In this document: piece by piece, positions 14,201 through 29,800 of the stretch
How positions within the stretch are numbered: the stretch's first letter is position 1
Layout of the letters: each line of letters begins with the position of its first letter
DNA from: Breviolum minutum Mf 1.05b.01
Taxonomy: Eukaryota > Sar > Dinophyceae > Suessiales > Symbiodiniaceae
DNA: 64,000 nt
Direction: 5' to 3'
Assembly: GCA_000507305.1 (NCBI GenBank)
Contig: DF239867.1
Location: forward strand, 92,487-156,486
Position numbers and translations under genes: made by a program
Notes under the pieces: model-generated
The model's input: the letters and a program-made list of their open reading frames with translations, nothing else
What the model was told of the DNA's origin: nothing
Database searches by the model: none

Positions 14201-17200
14201 GATGCTTTATAATGGAAAACCCTATCAAAATGGATGATTTGGGGGTACCCCTATTTTCGGAAACATCCAAATATTGGGAATGTACAAAACCAGCCAAGCC
14301 ACGCCACTCTTGATCCACGGATTCTGATCTTATGGGACGAGTACTTTCACCACTGGAGGCCCTTTGAGGGAATATTCAGGTGGAAACTTGACCAATGAAA
14401 AACCATTGAAAAAAACATATTACCAAAAAATCCGCCTATATGGATGTTTCCGAAAATAGTGGTACCCCCAAATCATCCATTTTAATAGAGTTTTCCATTA
14501 TTTTCACCATCCATTTTGGGGTGCCCCTATTTTTGGAAACACCCATATAAACATCTTGGGATTTTCGAAAACAAAAATAAAAACATGTTCTATACACCAG
14601 TTCAAAGACACCCCATGAAAACCCCCTTTGGCTTGTGGTGAAAATTTGACCCAAAAAAAAAACACAACATCTCTGAGTTGTCTGACATTGTAGGAAAAGG
14701 AAACGCTGCAGTGGAGCCATAAAAAATGGCCACTGTATTCAGAAACGACCTGGCAGATGGTGGGTTTACCATGGATGGAAAGCAAGGAACCTGTCGGATT
14801 GATGACCATCTGAGCCACGAAAAAAAACCTCCTACTTTCCTTTATACTGGATAGTTATATAATAGGGATCCTTATAGTGGTGTATTATAATCCCTATATA
14901 TCTGGGTAGTATAACCCCCTTTATAACCCAACCAACTAGGTCTTTTTTCATTGCTCATCTACCTGGATGGCATCTAGAATCCGACCTACCATTTTTGGTG
15001 AAAAAGTCTCACAGAGAAATCTGGCATGAGGGATGATACAAACCGCCTGGTAAATCAACTAATTAATCGCCATGGAAACTAACCATCTGGGCAAATAGGG
15101 TTGATTTTTCTTTGCTATGTTAGTTTACCCTAGTGTTTGTGTTCATAAGTTATATAAGGCTAAAATCGGGGATTTCTGTACTAAACCACAATTTAAGGTG
15201 ACCTCGTCTGAGGTCATTATAATTTGCGCAGAAGCACGTCTGAAAAAACCAACCATTGTCATTCTTGGACATTTCCCACACTTTTTGTAAGTGAAGCTTT
15301 CTTCAATCAACACCTAGATATGTCAAGAGAGGTCAGAGGGGAAACCATACAAATCGGAGCGTTTTCTTCAATCGAAAGCTGCGTTTGTTTCTGTAACAAC
15401 TCTCATGTGTGCGTCCTTTAACCCCAACCAGTGAAACAAAACATCCTGACAATCTTTGATAGTGTTGATGGCTGAAATCCTGCACCAGTTGATATTATGG
15501 TAAACATTGTTTCTACAGGGGTTCGTACATGTTAGGTGGTGCGGGATTTCTGAAACGTCAACAGTAGCACATCAAAATCCATAACTAGTTGGTGGTTTCA
15601 ACCAACCCCTTTGAAAAATATGCTCCTCAAATTGGATCATCTCCCCAGGGATCGGGGTAAAAATTCCAAACATGTGTGAAACTACCACCTAGCGTAATTC
15701 TATCTGCAAAAAATGATATGAGATGCCCCTCTTCAAGGCAAAGGTAGATAAATTCATGATGTCAGGATTGAAGATGTCCCTAAAGCGGGAGGTTGATGCT
15801 TTCCCAGAATAGGAGTGTAGCCATAATCCCTTTTTTTTGTTAGGATCTTGATTCTTTCAGGAGAGGAGTGTAAATCCATGTACTGCAAATCTGGGCAAAT
15901 TTCCAGCCAATGAGTTGTGAAAGAGTACACCCCCCCTGAAAAATTTAACATAGAAACACCCAAAACGACGCCATATTTGACGCCGGAGACTACATTTTAT
16001 CCAAGACCCATCATTGTTAGTAAACATTTGGTAGATTGCGGGCGTGTAACAGCAACGGATATAAAAATCAAAAGCCCTTCCACATAAAAAGGCAGGGAGA
16101 CCAAATCAGAAAGGCTGGGCCCATGAAAGACAGCGCTGTGATGAAGATATTCCTGGCAACCACTGGCAACGATTCGTTTGGGAATTCCAAGCAACCAAAA
16201 CTCGTACAGTACCCTCCCTGAAACTAACAGCGAGTTTGCCCCTGAAAAGCAATGGCTGGAAGATGAATTGTTCCCTCTTTTTAGGGGCTCCGTTTTTGTT
16301 TCAGGGAGTGTAGTGGCAAGCAGAAAGGAACTCATCGAGGCTCATCATGACATGAATCACGAAATCCTAGTGGAATGAAAAAAAATCATACACTATATCA
16401 GAATAGGGCACCTTTCTGGGAAATCGCTTAAAGCATCTTTTTATACAATCCCTATAATGGCTCGCTATGAGTTGTATAATATACAGCTACAATTATATAT
16501 TATGTACATATAAATATAGATCATCTAGGAAGCAGTTTGTGTTCACCCCAATGCGGATCCCCATGGTTTGGTTCAACCAACGAAATGACTCTGCTTTTAC
16601 GCAGACTCGATTGATGTTCACTTCCCTCAGCCATCTGAATCATTCATCCAGCGCCACCGAAACTGAGGTTTGGTATGACTGGAGCCCCGAAAAACAATAC
16701 CTAAAACACCACTCACCTCAGAAGGTATATATTTGGATGCCTAGGCATAGGGGAGAACACGGCAACACAATCGCTGACGATTTTGGTTGTGGGAAATGGG
16801 AAACACTGAAATAACCCCCACAAACCAACCATACTATACTGGAACTCATCTCCCCCAAATGCAACCTTATAACAGTAGGTGTTTAGCCATTATGAACCGA
16901 CCTATTCAAAAAAACAACGCGGAGTTTGCATATTTGCTCTATGTCCACCAACAAACCTCACCAAAAACCAGGTGGATGATCATCATTTCAAATAAGGGTG
17001 ATGTCTAAAACTCCCAAAAAAAAACATGGACAAATTCACATCGCAAACTCCCAACCACCACAACCCCAACACCAAAAAAAATCGACCACCAACTGTGCCA
17101 GGGAGACCACGCCCACTTCTCACCACCCAACTTTTGATACAAGTTGGCACTTACAAAGCCACCCAGCAAGGCAGTCACCTGGTTGCTCGCATGGGGTTTC

Positions 17201-20200
17201 GAATTGACGATCTTGTTTTTTGTAAAGCAAAGATTTTGGTAAGGATTTACAGAAAAAAATATCTCTTGAATTTGTCTGATGGTGTGGCAAAGATCTGTTG
17301 TTGTTTAAAGCAAAGATATCTTAAGGGGCCAAATCTGTTGTAATGAATCTGTTGAATAGATTCTATAGATGTTCGGAAGGAAACTAGCGTCACACTTTTC
17401 ATATGAGTTTTTGTGTTTAAATCTTATATGAACATTATATCATCATCTCCAATGTGTAACTTTTCCCGCGTCCACCATGTGTCATAGTGTGTGGCAAATT
17501 GTGTCAAGATAGGGGAATTACAACCGCCCCGAAAACTAAGATGGCAATCCCTTTGGATCGTGGCTCACCCTCTGAGAATGGTTTCATGGAACCTAACTAC
17601 TATGTGTTTTCGTTTCGGTGATTGGACATCCCGTACTCATCATCTGAGAATATGACGATTGCCGTCTAAGGAATGGAAAATCACCCTGTTTTTCGTAATA
17701 TGTCACAACCAATCTGTATAGTTCATTATCCTCAGGACCAACAACTTGAAGTCGAAAACACTTCGCACAAAATTTCAAGTGACGCGCCATCCGAAAAAGT
17801 AAAAACCAACAATCGTTTTCCATTCACATCCATATATTCTTGTGTTTAAGCTCTTAGTTTCACGGATTCCTCTACAACTTAACCTTTCTGCCAAAGGAAA
17901 ACCCAATTTGGATGCAAACAAACTTCACTATTTCACTGCAATTCATCAAATTGACTAAAATTCTACAAGAAGTTTCCAGTCATTGGTTCAGGGGTTCACA
18001 ATTTCACTCACTTTTACAGTACTTCTACACCAGGGTAAAAGTAGATGGCACAGTTACAGCACCACCATGTATTGGTTTATGTAAGCCCGCATATTAGGGA
18101 CGGTTAGCCATGTACTTTGACCATGGTTCCAAATCTTCCGAACATGTGTCTCCGCCATTTTTGTTTCAGGTTCAAAAACACATCTGTCAGGCCAATGCAT
18201 GGGTGCTTGGACCAAAGCAATATCCGCTATTCAGGTTCATCCCCTACCCAAAACGCCATGTGAGCCACGAAAAAAAAAAAAAACGCTTACTTTCTATTAT
18301 ACTGGTTGTTTAATAGGGGTCCCTAAAATCCTTAAAAAAATTTGTTAGAATCCCCACATAACTGGGTAGGAGTTCATCCCCTATATACCCTAAACAACCA
18401 TTTGGGTCCTTTTTTCATTGCTCATGTAACTATGCATACTTCACCACCGAAAAAAAAAAGAAAACAGGCTCCCCCCCGACCATATAGGAGATGACGGCTG
18501 CGGACGCAACAGCTCCACGCTGATAATAGGCTCCAATGCAACCCACCAGAACGACCATGAACATCATACTGGCGGATGGCAAGGGATGGAAACACCCGGA
18601 GGAAGATTAACAGCTGGAACCATCCATGTATAATATATATATATATCTACCTACATGGATGGTTGAATTTTTAATGGTTTTCATGTAGCGGAAATATACC
18701 ATACATGGATGGTATGGTTTTAAATGATGGACCCGCATTTCAATTGGGTGATTTTTAGGGTTCGAAAAGCCCTTAATTTTGCAGGGGATTAAGGCTTGGA
18801 AAAGCTTCTGAAAAAGGGATGGGGAAGTGGAGTCCGGAGGGTTCAGGTTGCTTTTTTGGTTGGAAATTCATGGAGACTCAACAAAAACCCAAGAAAGGAG
18901 TGAGAGATAAAAATTTGGACAAAAGGGGCGTCCTAGATTCCAAAACGTACCAACAAGAAATGATCACGTCAGACTCAACTTTCAAAAAACATCATTTTGG
19001 AGTCCACTATAAGCCACCATTTCAACCGGTCACATGTCTTTTTTTCTACCCATAAAACATGTAAATACACACAATCTTGAAAATCTTCTGCTTCTCTGCT
19101 TCTTAAAATGCTTTAAAAAAAACACCACATACACCACCAACAACACAACACCACCAGCGTTGTTTCACCACGTGGAGTTTCCTTTCCTGCCTGGTAAGTT
19201 GGGCACCTGCTCCCACTGCCTGGGAGTTTATACAGAAAAAACCGTTGATCCAACCCGAGCCCCCTAAGGGGGACGATCCAAACGATCACCGCCATGGTTA
19301 TCAAGCACTTAAGTGGGATGATCCTCCAAGTACAAAAATGAAGAACCCGAACTTCTGAAAGCCTATTACAACAGTCCTACCATATCCCAGAAGAATCACT
19401 ATCAATTCAACCCCGAAGTTTAACAGCTCGCCCCTCAAAAATGATGCTTGGAAGACAGGGCCCGGCAAATGTTCAGGGGCTTTGGCTGTTAAACTTCCAG
19501 GAAGTCGTTCTTTGTTAAAAAAATCACCATTTAGAACCTTGAGGCCATCATTATACTATTGCAGCCCGCTATTGCTGGACTAAGACCTTTTAGACCAAGA
19601 TCATTGATACGGTGTGAAATATTCCAACATGAACAGATCCGAGCCACTTTTTCAAAAAATCTTCCAACATCCAACTTTCCAGTGAAAAAAATCAATCAGC
19701 AAATATATTCAAAGGAACTACCCTCCCTGAAACCCCCCATGTTCTTCAAAAAATCAGGAAGCCTTAAAAAAAACATGGAACTTCCAAAGTTACTTCCTGG
19801 ATGAACCTGTAACTCACATCATCCACTTCACCAACACAAATCATCAAATAGATCTGTATGAGTTTGACCTCTGGAAAAAATCCCTTAAATTCATTCGTCA
19901 ATGGATTTTCAAATCAACAAAAACACCGGTTGAAAGGATTTTTGTTCATATGGTTTTTTTCAACTCATCCAAATCTTCCTGATTTGATGGGCAAAAGTGT
20001 GCTGTATCTTAGTTTCCTTGGAAAGGTATACAAGTATATCTAAAGATATCTAAAGCTATCTCAGTTATCTCTAAACTTAGCACTGATTATCTTTCATCTG
20101 CTTCATGAGACATATGAGACTCTTAGCTAACCCCCCTCTAGCAGCTACTTGTACCAGTTTCCAGTTCAACCATTTTCCCGTCTAAGAGCCTCCCGAAGTT

Positions 20201-23200
20201 CACCCAAAAAAACCAGTCATTTCCACCAAAGAATGGGGGGAAGTCTCAAACCGCGAAGATTCTGGATACCGGCCCTCCGGGAGCAACAAACATAGCAATG
20301 GCTGGAAAATCCCCATCGGATGAATAGGAAATACATCGACTCATTCAAATGGTGGATTTTCCATTGCCTGCCATCTTAGATTGTCTGGACAGTGTTTACC
20401 CCTTTCGAAAACCTAGTCACATATTATTACAGTATCATTCATATTGATCTGAAAAAAAAAAATCATAGAAAAAACAAGAAGTAAAAAAGCCTTCCACTAT
20501 AAACAACTAGGAAGGCAAACCCATCCCAAAATTTACATTTCCCCGGGTTTTTTTTGTGTTGCCTTTTTTAACGGTTGCCCCGTAAATGGATGTTCGCCCA
20601 AGCAACTGAACAGAAGAAGAGCCGATGCTTTGGTGCACGAAAGACATCGGCATGGAGAAGCTTCCAACCTCCAAGGCAACATGGAAAACGTCCGAAACAA
20701 CCAAAAACACAGGCTGTTTAGGGGGAAGATCTTGCAAGATTTCCATCATTGTGTTTGGGGTGTTTTCGTGGCATGCGATGATACACTAACTGCGCTTGCA
20801 ATGTTTCGAAAGATTCCGACGGCCGATGATACTTTGGATGAATGCAAGTTGGGAAGTTCGGCATCAGCAAAAATAATCACAAAGACGAAACAATCAAAGA
20901 CCAACCAGGAAAAAAACATACACCCCTGAAAACTAACATGACATTGAAAAATCCACATAATAGGAGATACATCGACTCAAATGGTAAAAAAAATCCAGCG
21001 AGTCATGTTAGTTTAGTTTACAAGAGGTGTAAGAGAAAAAACGAAAGAAAGACCTGAAACTTGAACTTCACCCTGGAAGATTAACATGGAACCTACAAAT
21101 CATCCATTTAGAAAGGAAAATGATCTGAACCAAACCTTCATTATTCTGTCCCATATTAATCTTCCGGGGTGTTCATCTTTTGACAATAAGAAAAAATGTG
21201 CACCTGTCTCTTCTTCCACCGCATTAAGTTCCTCATCGGGAATCTGCAAATAACGCGATAAATCCTCAGATTTTTGAGGACACTGAAGTTTCTGCCATCG
21301 GAAGTGTTGGAAGGTTGTTATAAGCACTTCACCAAAAAAAAATCATCACGGGACTAGGGATATGCATTTTGTCATGGAGTTGATCAGCGTGATGTTTCAA
21401 GACATGTTTCATGATGTTTCGGAAATATCAAGAAATATCCAATTCCTGAACTGAGAGTCTGAACCCTCCACAATGAAGGAAACAGGATCTTAGGGATTTG
21501 TAGATACACATTTACCTCTACGATTGCAATGATGTAGTCATGGAAACGAAACAATCTCAAGAAACATGATACGTTTTTTGGCAAGACAGACGAACCCATG
21601 TGTTTCGACAAAAATGAGATGCAATATATGATTGAAAAAAAAAGTACTAGTACCGCTGAAGCATCTAGTATACTTGTAGTTCAAACAGGTGGTTGTTTGA
21701 AACATATTCATTCCATTTCACCCCAAACACATAAACAAACAAGCAATTTTTTGTCGTGGATGGAAATGTTTCGGTGATTTCCAACGAAATTTCCCAATGT
21801 AAAGATTTGGGGAACTACCATCATCCAATGGGAATTTCCAACCCATTTTTTAAGGTCCTGGATGGTTCCAGGTAACCCAGGTAACCCAGATGTTCAAGGT
21901 TCCCGGACTGATCGAACTACCCTGATGATGATCAACAGGAAAAGTGACCTGATTGATTTGACCCATCCATGGTAGTGCCTGGTATAGAAAAACCTACATG
22001 AATGGTTGGTTTTTAATGGTGAAATATGGTTTTCATGTAGGCAAATATACCAGTCCCATGGATGCTATGGGTGATTTCGTGTCGAAGGATTAGGATTTTG
22101 TTGTTTTGTGATGCAAAAAAACCCTCCCAGTAAGTCACCACCAGGATGATTACTGAACTCTTTTAGTGGAAATCCCTATCAACCTTCATTTGCTTTTGTT
22201 GATGGTTTGCAACCCATTTCCAAAGATTTGCGCATGTCAAAGTGGGAAATAATTTCCCCAAGTAGCGCTGAAAAATAAAAGTTAAAATATTTCAAACAGC
22301 CAACACCTAGTAACTTAGTAGAGAGTTCTGACCTTTTAAAGGCTTGAACCTTTGGGTCGCGGTCGCAAGTTCTTCGAAACTCTATCCCTGAAACTAAGAA
22401 AACTCGCCACCGAGGCTCCGGGAGGCATCCGAAGATATACGTTGTTGAAAAGGAAAGATTCATTTCAAAAACACATGATGCAATAAGAAAGGTCGTATCT
22501 ATATAAATATATATATGCTTAAAACCTGACATAGTTGTTCAATACTATTAGTCAAATTTAGTGGATTAGGATGTTATTCTCAGGCAACTGACACGGCCTT
22601 GACGGATCATGAAATCAACCATTCATGGCCCCCATGGATATGAGGATTGATTCTAGTTTGCTGAGTTGAAAAGAGGTCTAGAACTACCATACTTGCAGTG
22701 TCCAGTACAACTTCTCCAGTAATTTTCTAGCGTTGATCCGATGCAAAAACTACGAGAGACATCGCTGCATCAACTCACTCAAGGGCAAAAGTTAGCAAAA
22801 TGAAAAAAAACATGGCTGAATTAGAAGCGTGTGGTGGTTTCAACCACCCATAATTTGAACAGTATGATTCAACTGTTCAACTAGGTAATGTTTATTCAAA
22901 AAGTGAAAATAAACAGATCTTTGAATAGCACCCATAGCTAATACTCAACTATTGGCCGTTCAGGAGAAACATCGCTGCAAAAAATATACTGTACCAATTT
23001 TGGAATTGAAATTCCTCCTCTCACGTGACGAAACATGACGTGACTATAAATTCACCTTGAATGCTGTGTCTACTCCCATGTTGCCTGTCTTCCGTTCAGC
23101 ATGGTGGGTGCTTGGAGAATCATTAGTAACCCCCATGTATAAGCCATTTAGGCCATTTGGAAGTGGAACAACCCTACTCAGGGGACTTACTAACCATATC

Positions 23201-23835
23201 TATTAACCACTGAGTAACTGGGATGATCCTCCAAGTGGTGGGTGGGAATACCATGGGTCAACAACAACTGCTTTGTTTGGGTCGCCGACAGAATCAGTAG
23301 CATCAGAACGAAGGAGTTGATGATGGCCAGCCAGTGGATGTCCATATTTGAATGCCTAGCATGTCGAAGCTGGTAAAATGAATGGCACAAAATCGAAGGA
23401 AGTCAACAAAGTGTAGGATACAATCTCGCAAAATCTAGTATGGAAGTCAACAAAAGAGGTTGGGATAGAATATGTTTGAAGGTTGTTTCTGTTCAACGAG
23501 CTGATTTTCAGGCTCACACCTTTTTTGTTTCGGCCAAGTGCCCATCAAAAACCTTCATTGTTCCATTGTTCACTAAGTCTCTGAAGATACTGCTTAATAA
23601 ACAAACTAAGATAACTAAGAAACAATCGAGTTGTGCACAAGATGAGCATACCTTCTCCAGTTGTCTTTCTGTTTAGATCTTGCAACCTCTTCCGGTGCCA
23701 GGGCGGTCCTTTATATAAGGCAAACTTAGGGTGCTATGTCTCAACAATATCTAAGATCACCACCATCATCATCGACAACAACAAAAATAAATAGCAATAT
23801 ATAATGATGATAATTAATAATAATCTACAATCATG

Positions 23836-23879
<44 letters not shown>

Positions 23880-26800
23880 ACATCATCAACAAGAATTAAG
23901 AGGAAAAATCGCCAACAACAAGAATCATCATCATCCGCAACCAAAAACATCATCAACCCCGGAAACCAACATAGAACCCCCCGAAAAAGTCACCCATTTA
24001 AAAATCTTCTAAAACCAAACCCTCCAAAACAAAAACATGGGCTTTCCCAAAATCTTCGAGTGATTTTTTGTTCAGGCTTTTCGTTTATCCTTCCATTTCC
24101 ACCCCTTAGACATTCCCAACATGAAAAAATCTTCTTCCAAAACGACGGTCACGACACGGGTGCCCCGCACCCATGTGGCATGGTGGATTTCAACTGTAAC
24201 TCCAAGGCTTGTGATGGAGGAATGTGCGGCCTGAAAGTCGTTTTCGATTGGAAAATCGTCGGCGGTTTTCGTTGGGTTGGTGAACTTCAACCCGAAAAAA
24301 ACTTCCAAAAAACGTGGGTTTTCTAAGGGAAGCACATATGGTCATACAATATCAGGGAACTTAGATTTGCTTGTTCGGTGGTTGGAAAAATGACAAACAC
24401 ATTCAACACATGAAATGTCTTGATTTTGCTTCTTGGATATGCTTGTTCGGTGGTTGGAAAAAGTGAACCAAACACATTCCCTAAAACAGTGGGTTTTCAT
24501 GGTGATGAATCCCATGGGATCGAATCCGTAAAAAATCACATTAAACAAACAAAAGGCTTTACTCAAAGCAACCATGTTCATCATAGGTTTGGTTCAGGTT
24601 CCAAAAGATTCGGGGCACCAGAATTTTTTGCCCAACCTCTTTCCCCTCCCCTTCACCACTCCGTTTTTGTTGGGGCCCACAGCAGCGGCGTCCAATGCAC
24701 TGAATAGGAGAATTGGATCACCTCGAAACTTTTGATGGCTGGGAGGGCCCCCACACACCAATAGCTGAGGGAGAGATGTTTTTCAGCCATTTCTTGCAAC
24801 AAATGAAAACAGGGAGTCTGCTGGTTGCATGCTGCATGCAACCAGTAACCTACTTAAAAAAGTACTTATTTTGAGTGGTACAGTTACTATTGATGGTTCA
24901 GACGTCCGGCGATCACCAGTTGATATGGTCAAACATCCCCATTATTTACAGGGTGGTTAATACATCCAACCGGTGGTTGGCCTTGGGATTTCTGAACCAT
25001 CAACAGCATGAGGGCCAGGATACCATCACCATCTGCTAAGGTGAACAGTAGACCCACTGGAAAATAACCCACTGGAAAAGGAGATTCCGGATTTGGGAAA
25101 ATCATCATTTTTAGGGGCGATTCTGTTAGTTTCAGGGATATATTAATATATCACGTGAATCATCATGGATTTTTCATCAACCAGCAGACTTTTCCTCAAA
25201 AAGAAGACTTGAATTCTCTTCTGACAAAAATTCTGCTAACAAATTGGAGGGGATCCTCGTTCTGGTACATTCTTCCGTTGATTTTGGTTGTACAACCGGG
25301 GGTGTTTTCTCCGTAAAAATGTTGCCAACAAAAAATCAACCACCAGGTGGTTTCTGTAGGGAGCTTCCATGTGAATCAATATCAGGTTGGGGAATTTGTC
25401 AGCTACAGGTTGAATAGGACAACATAGGTACCAGGTGATTCAGCCGCCGTGACCGAACTTGATCCCCTATTTAAGAGGTCACCAAAAAAAAACATTTAAA
25501 GGATCACGTTTTCACCATACCAAAACGGTCACGGCTTGAATCCCGAATCCCCCTGGTGTTACACTTTATTATTGCTGTACGTTGTCTTGAAATTTGACTT
25601 TCTGACTTATCAACGGCAATCGTTGCAGACTCAAGGGATTTCAATGGAATCTTTTGTCACTCGTGGGTAGATCCGGTGACAACCACCTTCTCCAAGAAGG
25701 GTGAAGGTCATAGGCCCCTCAAGGGCTGGAAACCCTCCTCAACAAGTGAAATGAATTGATATATTTTCGCAAGGCCGATATCAAAAAAAAACTCCAAAAG
25801 TTACCAGGGATTTGTTTTTTTTCGTGTTTCGTTACGTGCTTTCGAAAGAATTCTTGCTCGTTTTGGTGTCATCTCATCGGTCACAGGTCACCCACCGGTC
25901 GACCCATGGCTTCCCGGACCATTCCCTCTTTCCACTCCGTGATGTCTACCAAATGCTCCAGATTGAGCCTCGAAAAAACCGTGGTTTTTTCGAGAGATAC
26001 AGTATACCACCGATCGAAAGGATCGTTGAAATGGCTAGCAACTCCCATGTGGCTCTTGGTTTTGTAAATAGCCCCTTTAAAGAATTAAGCCACCGAACTT
26101 GGGAGTGGAGTTAGTTGCGGCATATGGTATAAATGGCCAAGGTCTTTTTGAAAATTGGGACGGGATGTATTGGGGAGTCGGTGTCTCTTTGAAGTGATTT
26201 TTATGTTGTTGTCTTACATTCTTCCCCTACACAACAGCTTTTAATAAACTTTCCAGTACATCCTTAGAGATGCCCTTGCTTTTTGGTGAAGTTCTGTGGA
26301 AAAACAGCCCTGGGTGAACAACAAATCACCGAGTTTGATGAAGATCATCCAAGTAAAAAAAAAAATGCACCCACGCCGCATGCGTTGGAAATTGCCAATG
26401 GTAAAGACGTCGTCTTTAACACTGCACCCCGACCACCTTTTTGAATCAAATATATCATACCATGGGCCCCCAAAACCTACATGTTTATATAGAGGTGTTT
26501 ATGGTAAATAACAAGGTCTTTTGGTGGCCAACACCTTTATTTTTCATGGTTTTGGGGGCTCATGGTAGTTATAGTTATGATAAATACTGTACATGTATAG
26601 TAGACATACATATATATGACATATATAATGTAGATAATCATATACTGACAGTATAAAATTACGTCACAATTTTTCAATACATAACAAAAGGACAAAACTA
26701 AATCTTACAAAAACCCAACTTCCCAGTGTTTACTGAGCTCCCGAGTGACTCCCGAGTGACGTTGGCGGAGACCACCTGCAACGGCGCTGCCCGTGCAGGG

Positions 26801-29800
26801 TTTTCCTGTCATTTGTTTCATACCTTTTTGGCACGTTTTGTTGATTCCAAGGAAATGAAATCAAAACATAGACATATAGGTTTCAATGTGTATATAGTTT
26901 ATATTTCATTCCATCACCAGCAAACTGTATCTTTTGTCTTTCGAATGGGATGAAAACCAACATAATCAAGGAGTACACTGCATTGTTTCAACAAGTTCCA
27001 GTATAGAACTCTAATATTTCAACCTACAGCGCAATGAAAGGCGAAGCCTCATGGCTGGTTTTATGGAAGGAAACCACGACCTATTGCGAGAAAACTCAGA
27101 GACTCAACATGAATTCATAAAAAACAACTTGGGCATAGCAAGCACCTAAAAATTGAAAAGGCTCAGTTCTGGTATATCAAGTCTTGGTAACCCAGATGTA
27201 TAAAGAAACCTACAATGAATGGCTTTCCCATTTATGGTTTTCATGTATAGTAAACATTCCATATGGAGCATATGGGTTTTCTGCTGACCAGGGCCATTCC
27301 CGTAACCACCCGGCCTCTCTCTCATTGTAGCCGATGATGAAATCCAGGTAATTCACCAAGAAATATCTTGCCAGCGGCAACCGTTGAGGGCTGGAGGATG
27401 GGAAAAAAAACATGGATTTTTTGTTGGCTTGCATATATAACAGCATGGTTTTTGCATACATAAGTATGTGTGTATATAGATCATATATATATATACATAT
27501 TAATGTACATCTTGTAACATAATCATATTTACCTGCAATTTCATGTAATTTCATATCATATCATCATATTATGAGGTGAAAAAAGTTGAAGCTGCCTGGT
27601 CGGCGCGCTTCAAAAAGTGGAAGAAAGGAAGGACCAAGGGGAAAGGAACCCAACTTCTTTCAGTGTTTGGGTTCATCTCATTGGTTTCGTGCTTCTGAGG
27701 TGGTTTTCAAGTCTCAGCTTTTTTTTCCAGGGGAGTAGGTCTATGTAGAACATTTATCTATCCTCTTGCACGCCAAACGTAACCAAGTCAACATGTAGCT
27801 TTGTCGAAGAATCAAGGAATCTTCAAGTGAAAGTTTCCAGAAGTATCGCTAATCATAAGTTAAATTCCAACATCTATTTACAACATCTGTTTACAACATC
27901 CTACCATGTCATGACCTGTAAAAACACACTACCCTGGAAGTTCAAGCCGACCAAACTCTACCCATTGCTAAAGAGGGAATCCGGGAATCCTTTCATCCTT
28001 GTTTGGCCATTCGTTGCCTCGACTGCCACAAAAAAAACACTGTTTTTTTTTCACCCATTTGAAAAAATATGTTGGATCAAAATTGGATCATGTTTTTTCC
28101 AAATAATAGTGGTGGAAAATTCCAAAAAAAAATCCCCCCAATCTTCCAACAACAAACTTTCCCGCCAAACTCATCAGGGTGGCGTTTGCCTCTTTCTTAA
28201 CACATGTCGACAAATTCGACCTTCGACCCGACTCGACCGAAGACTCGCCTCTCAGGCGAATCATTGTCTTCAACTCCCATGGAGGATTTCACACCAAAGG
28301 GTCTGTCCTCGTCCACGCGGCAGTCGAACGTTCGTTTCGGTCACTTGTCAAACGTTTTGGGATGAGTGGAAAATTTAGAAACCGGACGAAACCAACAAAG
28401 GTGGACGTTGAATCAAAACAAGGCCAACAAAAGTTATGTTTTTACATATGGTTTGTAGTTAAACGATTGGTTATATAAAGTTATAATAGCTGTAATAGTT
28501 GCATCCCACAAAGGTTTCCAACATTTGAAACTATGATCTATGAATGTAGAGCAGTTGGAATTAACATTCAATTCATTAAGACCGATCATACAAATCACAA
28601 TGAACTCTGCCATTTCAGACTATGAAAAGATTACAAGTCTTTACAATGTTTGTCATACCTTGATCTTCCAAGTGTGTAAAATAATGTGTGCCTTTTCACC
28701 AAACAAAAACCTACCAAAAGGCAGAAATTCACATACCTAGAAGATCCAGGTATTATGTTTCCTGCTAAAGATTGTCTCACACCAAAGCTTGTGAAAGGCA
28801 ATGCCCGTTTTAACCCTGAGCATAGTCCACCTGAAATTCACTAAACTTCTCAGGGTTTTAAATTTTCTCGTGGAAAGGCACATGGGAACAATCCTGCTTG
28901 AACCCGACGGCAAAATGGTCGGCCAGATATCTTACACCCGAAAAAACTAACGGCTGGAGCCTGAAATGGCCCCTTGGTAAAGGAGAAACATTGACCCAAA
29001 CCAGCAATTTTTGGGTTCCAACCGTTAGTTTTCAGGGGTGTACAGATTTCTGCACACCAATCATCAGCATCATCATCAACAGTAAGAGTGTTGAGGAGTA
29101 AGTCTTGATGATGAAACCCAATCCTGAACTTTGAATCTTAGCTTTTCACCAAAGTAAATATAAAGCAAGAACAAATCAATCCATACAAAATGTGATGATG
29201 TAACCTATGAAGGTCATTCATCAGGATAAACTCAGCTTGACCACCAAACTGCTGTAATTTACTGAAGCACCAAAGAAACAGGGCTGGTTGGTGGTTTCGA
29301 CCCATTTGAAAAATATGCTCGTCAAATTGGATCATTTCCCAATTTTCGGTATGAAAATGAAAAATGCTTGAAACCACCACCTAGAGGGCCATTCTTGGCG
29401 GAAACGGTTTGGTTTCGTCTCTCTCATCTCTGAGTTGCAGGCGATGGGAAGTTCCCCTACGAAAAGCTCGAACATGTAGTTCTGGTCTATCGCTGACTGC
29501 AAATCAGGACAGCCATCTTTTAGCAGGAATGAATTCTAGACGACTTTACCCCTCTCCCATAGGATCCATGGGACTGGTATATTTAGATACCTATATTTAA
29601 CCATAAAATAGCAACTACCAGGTGATTCAAGGCGTGACCTTTTGATCCCCTACTTGGAGGTCACCAACAACCTTTCCAAAAGGGTCACGTGAACTCACCA
29701 TCCCAAAAAGGGCACAAACTCACAGAATTGCCAGGTATATAAATGGAATGTCAACAATCCCGTCACCGGTCACGGCTTGAATCGCCTGGTATATCTAAAT

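Noticed and set aside
14436-14720. Frame containing SKNRGTPKW and DDLGVPLFSET, and similar frames at 8.5-8.8 and 47.6-47.8 kb
   Set aside because: Translations of family B elements; the same peptide appears wherever the element does.
14770-14803. Minus-strand VINPTGSLLSIHG as the missing TM9SF exon before FAMWACVTF
   Set aside because: The required phase after the exon at 16.1 kb gives an immediate stop.
16178-16378. Frames with LPETNS and APEKQWLEDE
   Set aside because: Translation of family C elements, repeated at 35.2, 47.1 and 57.8 kb.
24060-24326. Plus-strand frame with WVGELQPEKN, resembling a TM9SF lumenal motif
   Set aside because: Opposite strand to the gene; the minus strand of the same stretch fits the model in phase.
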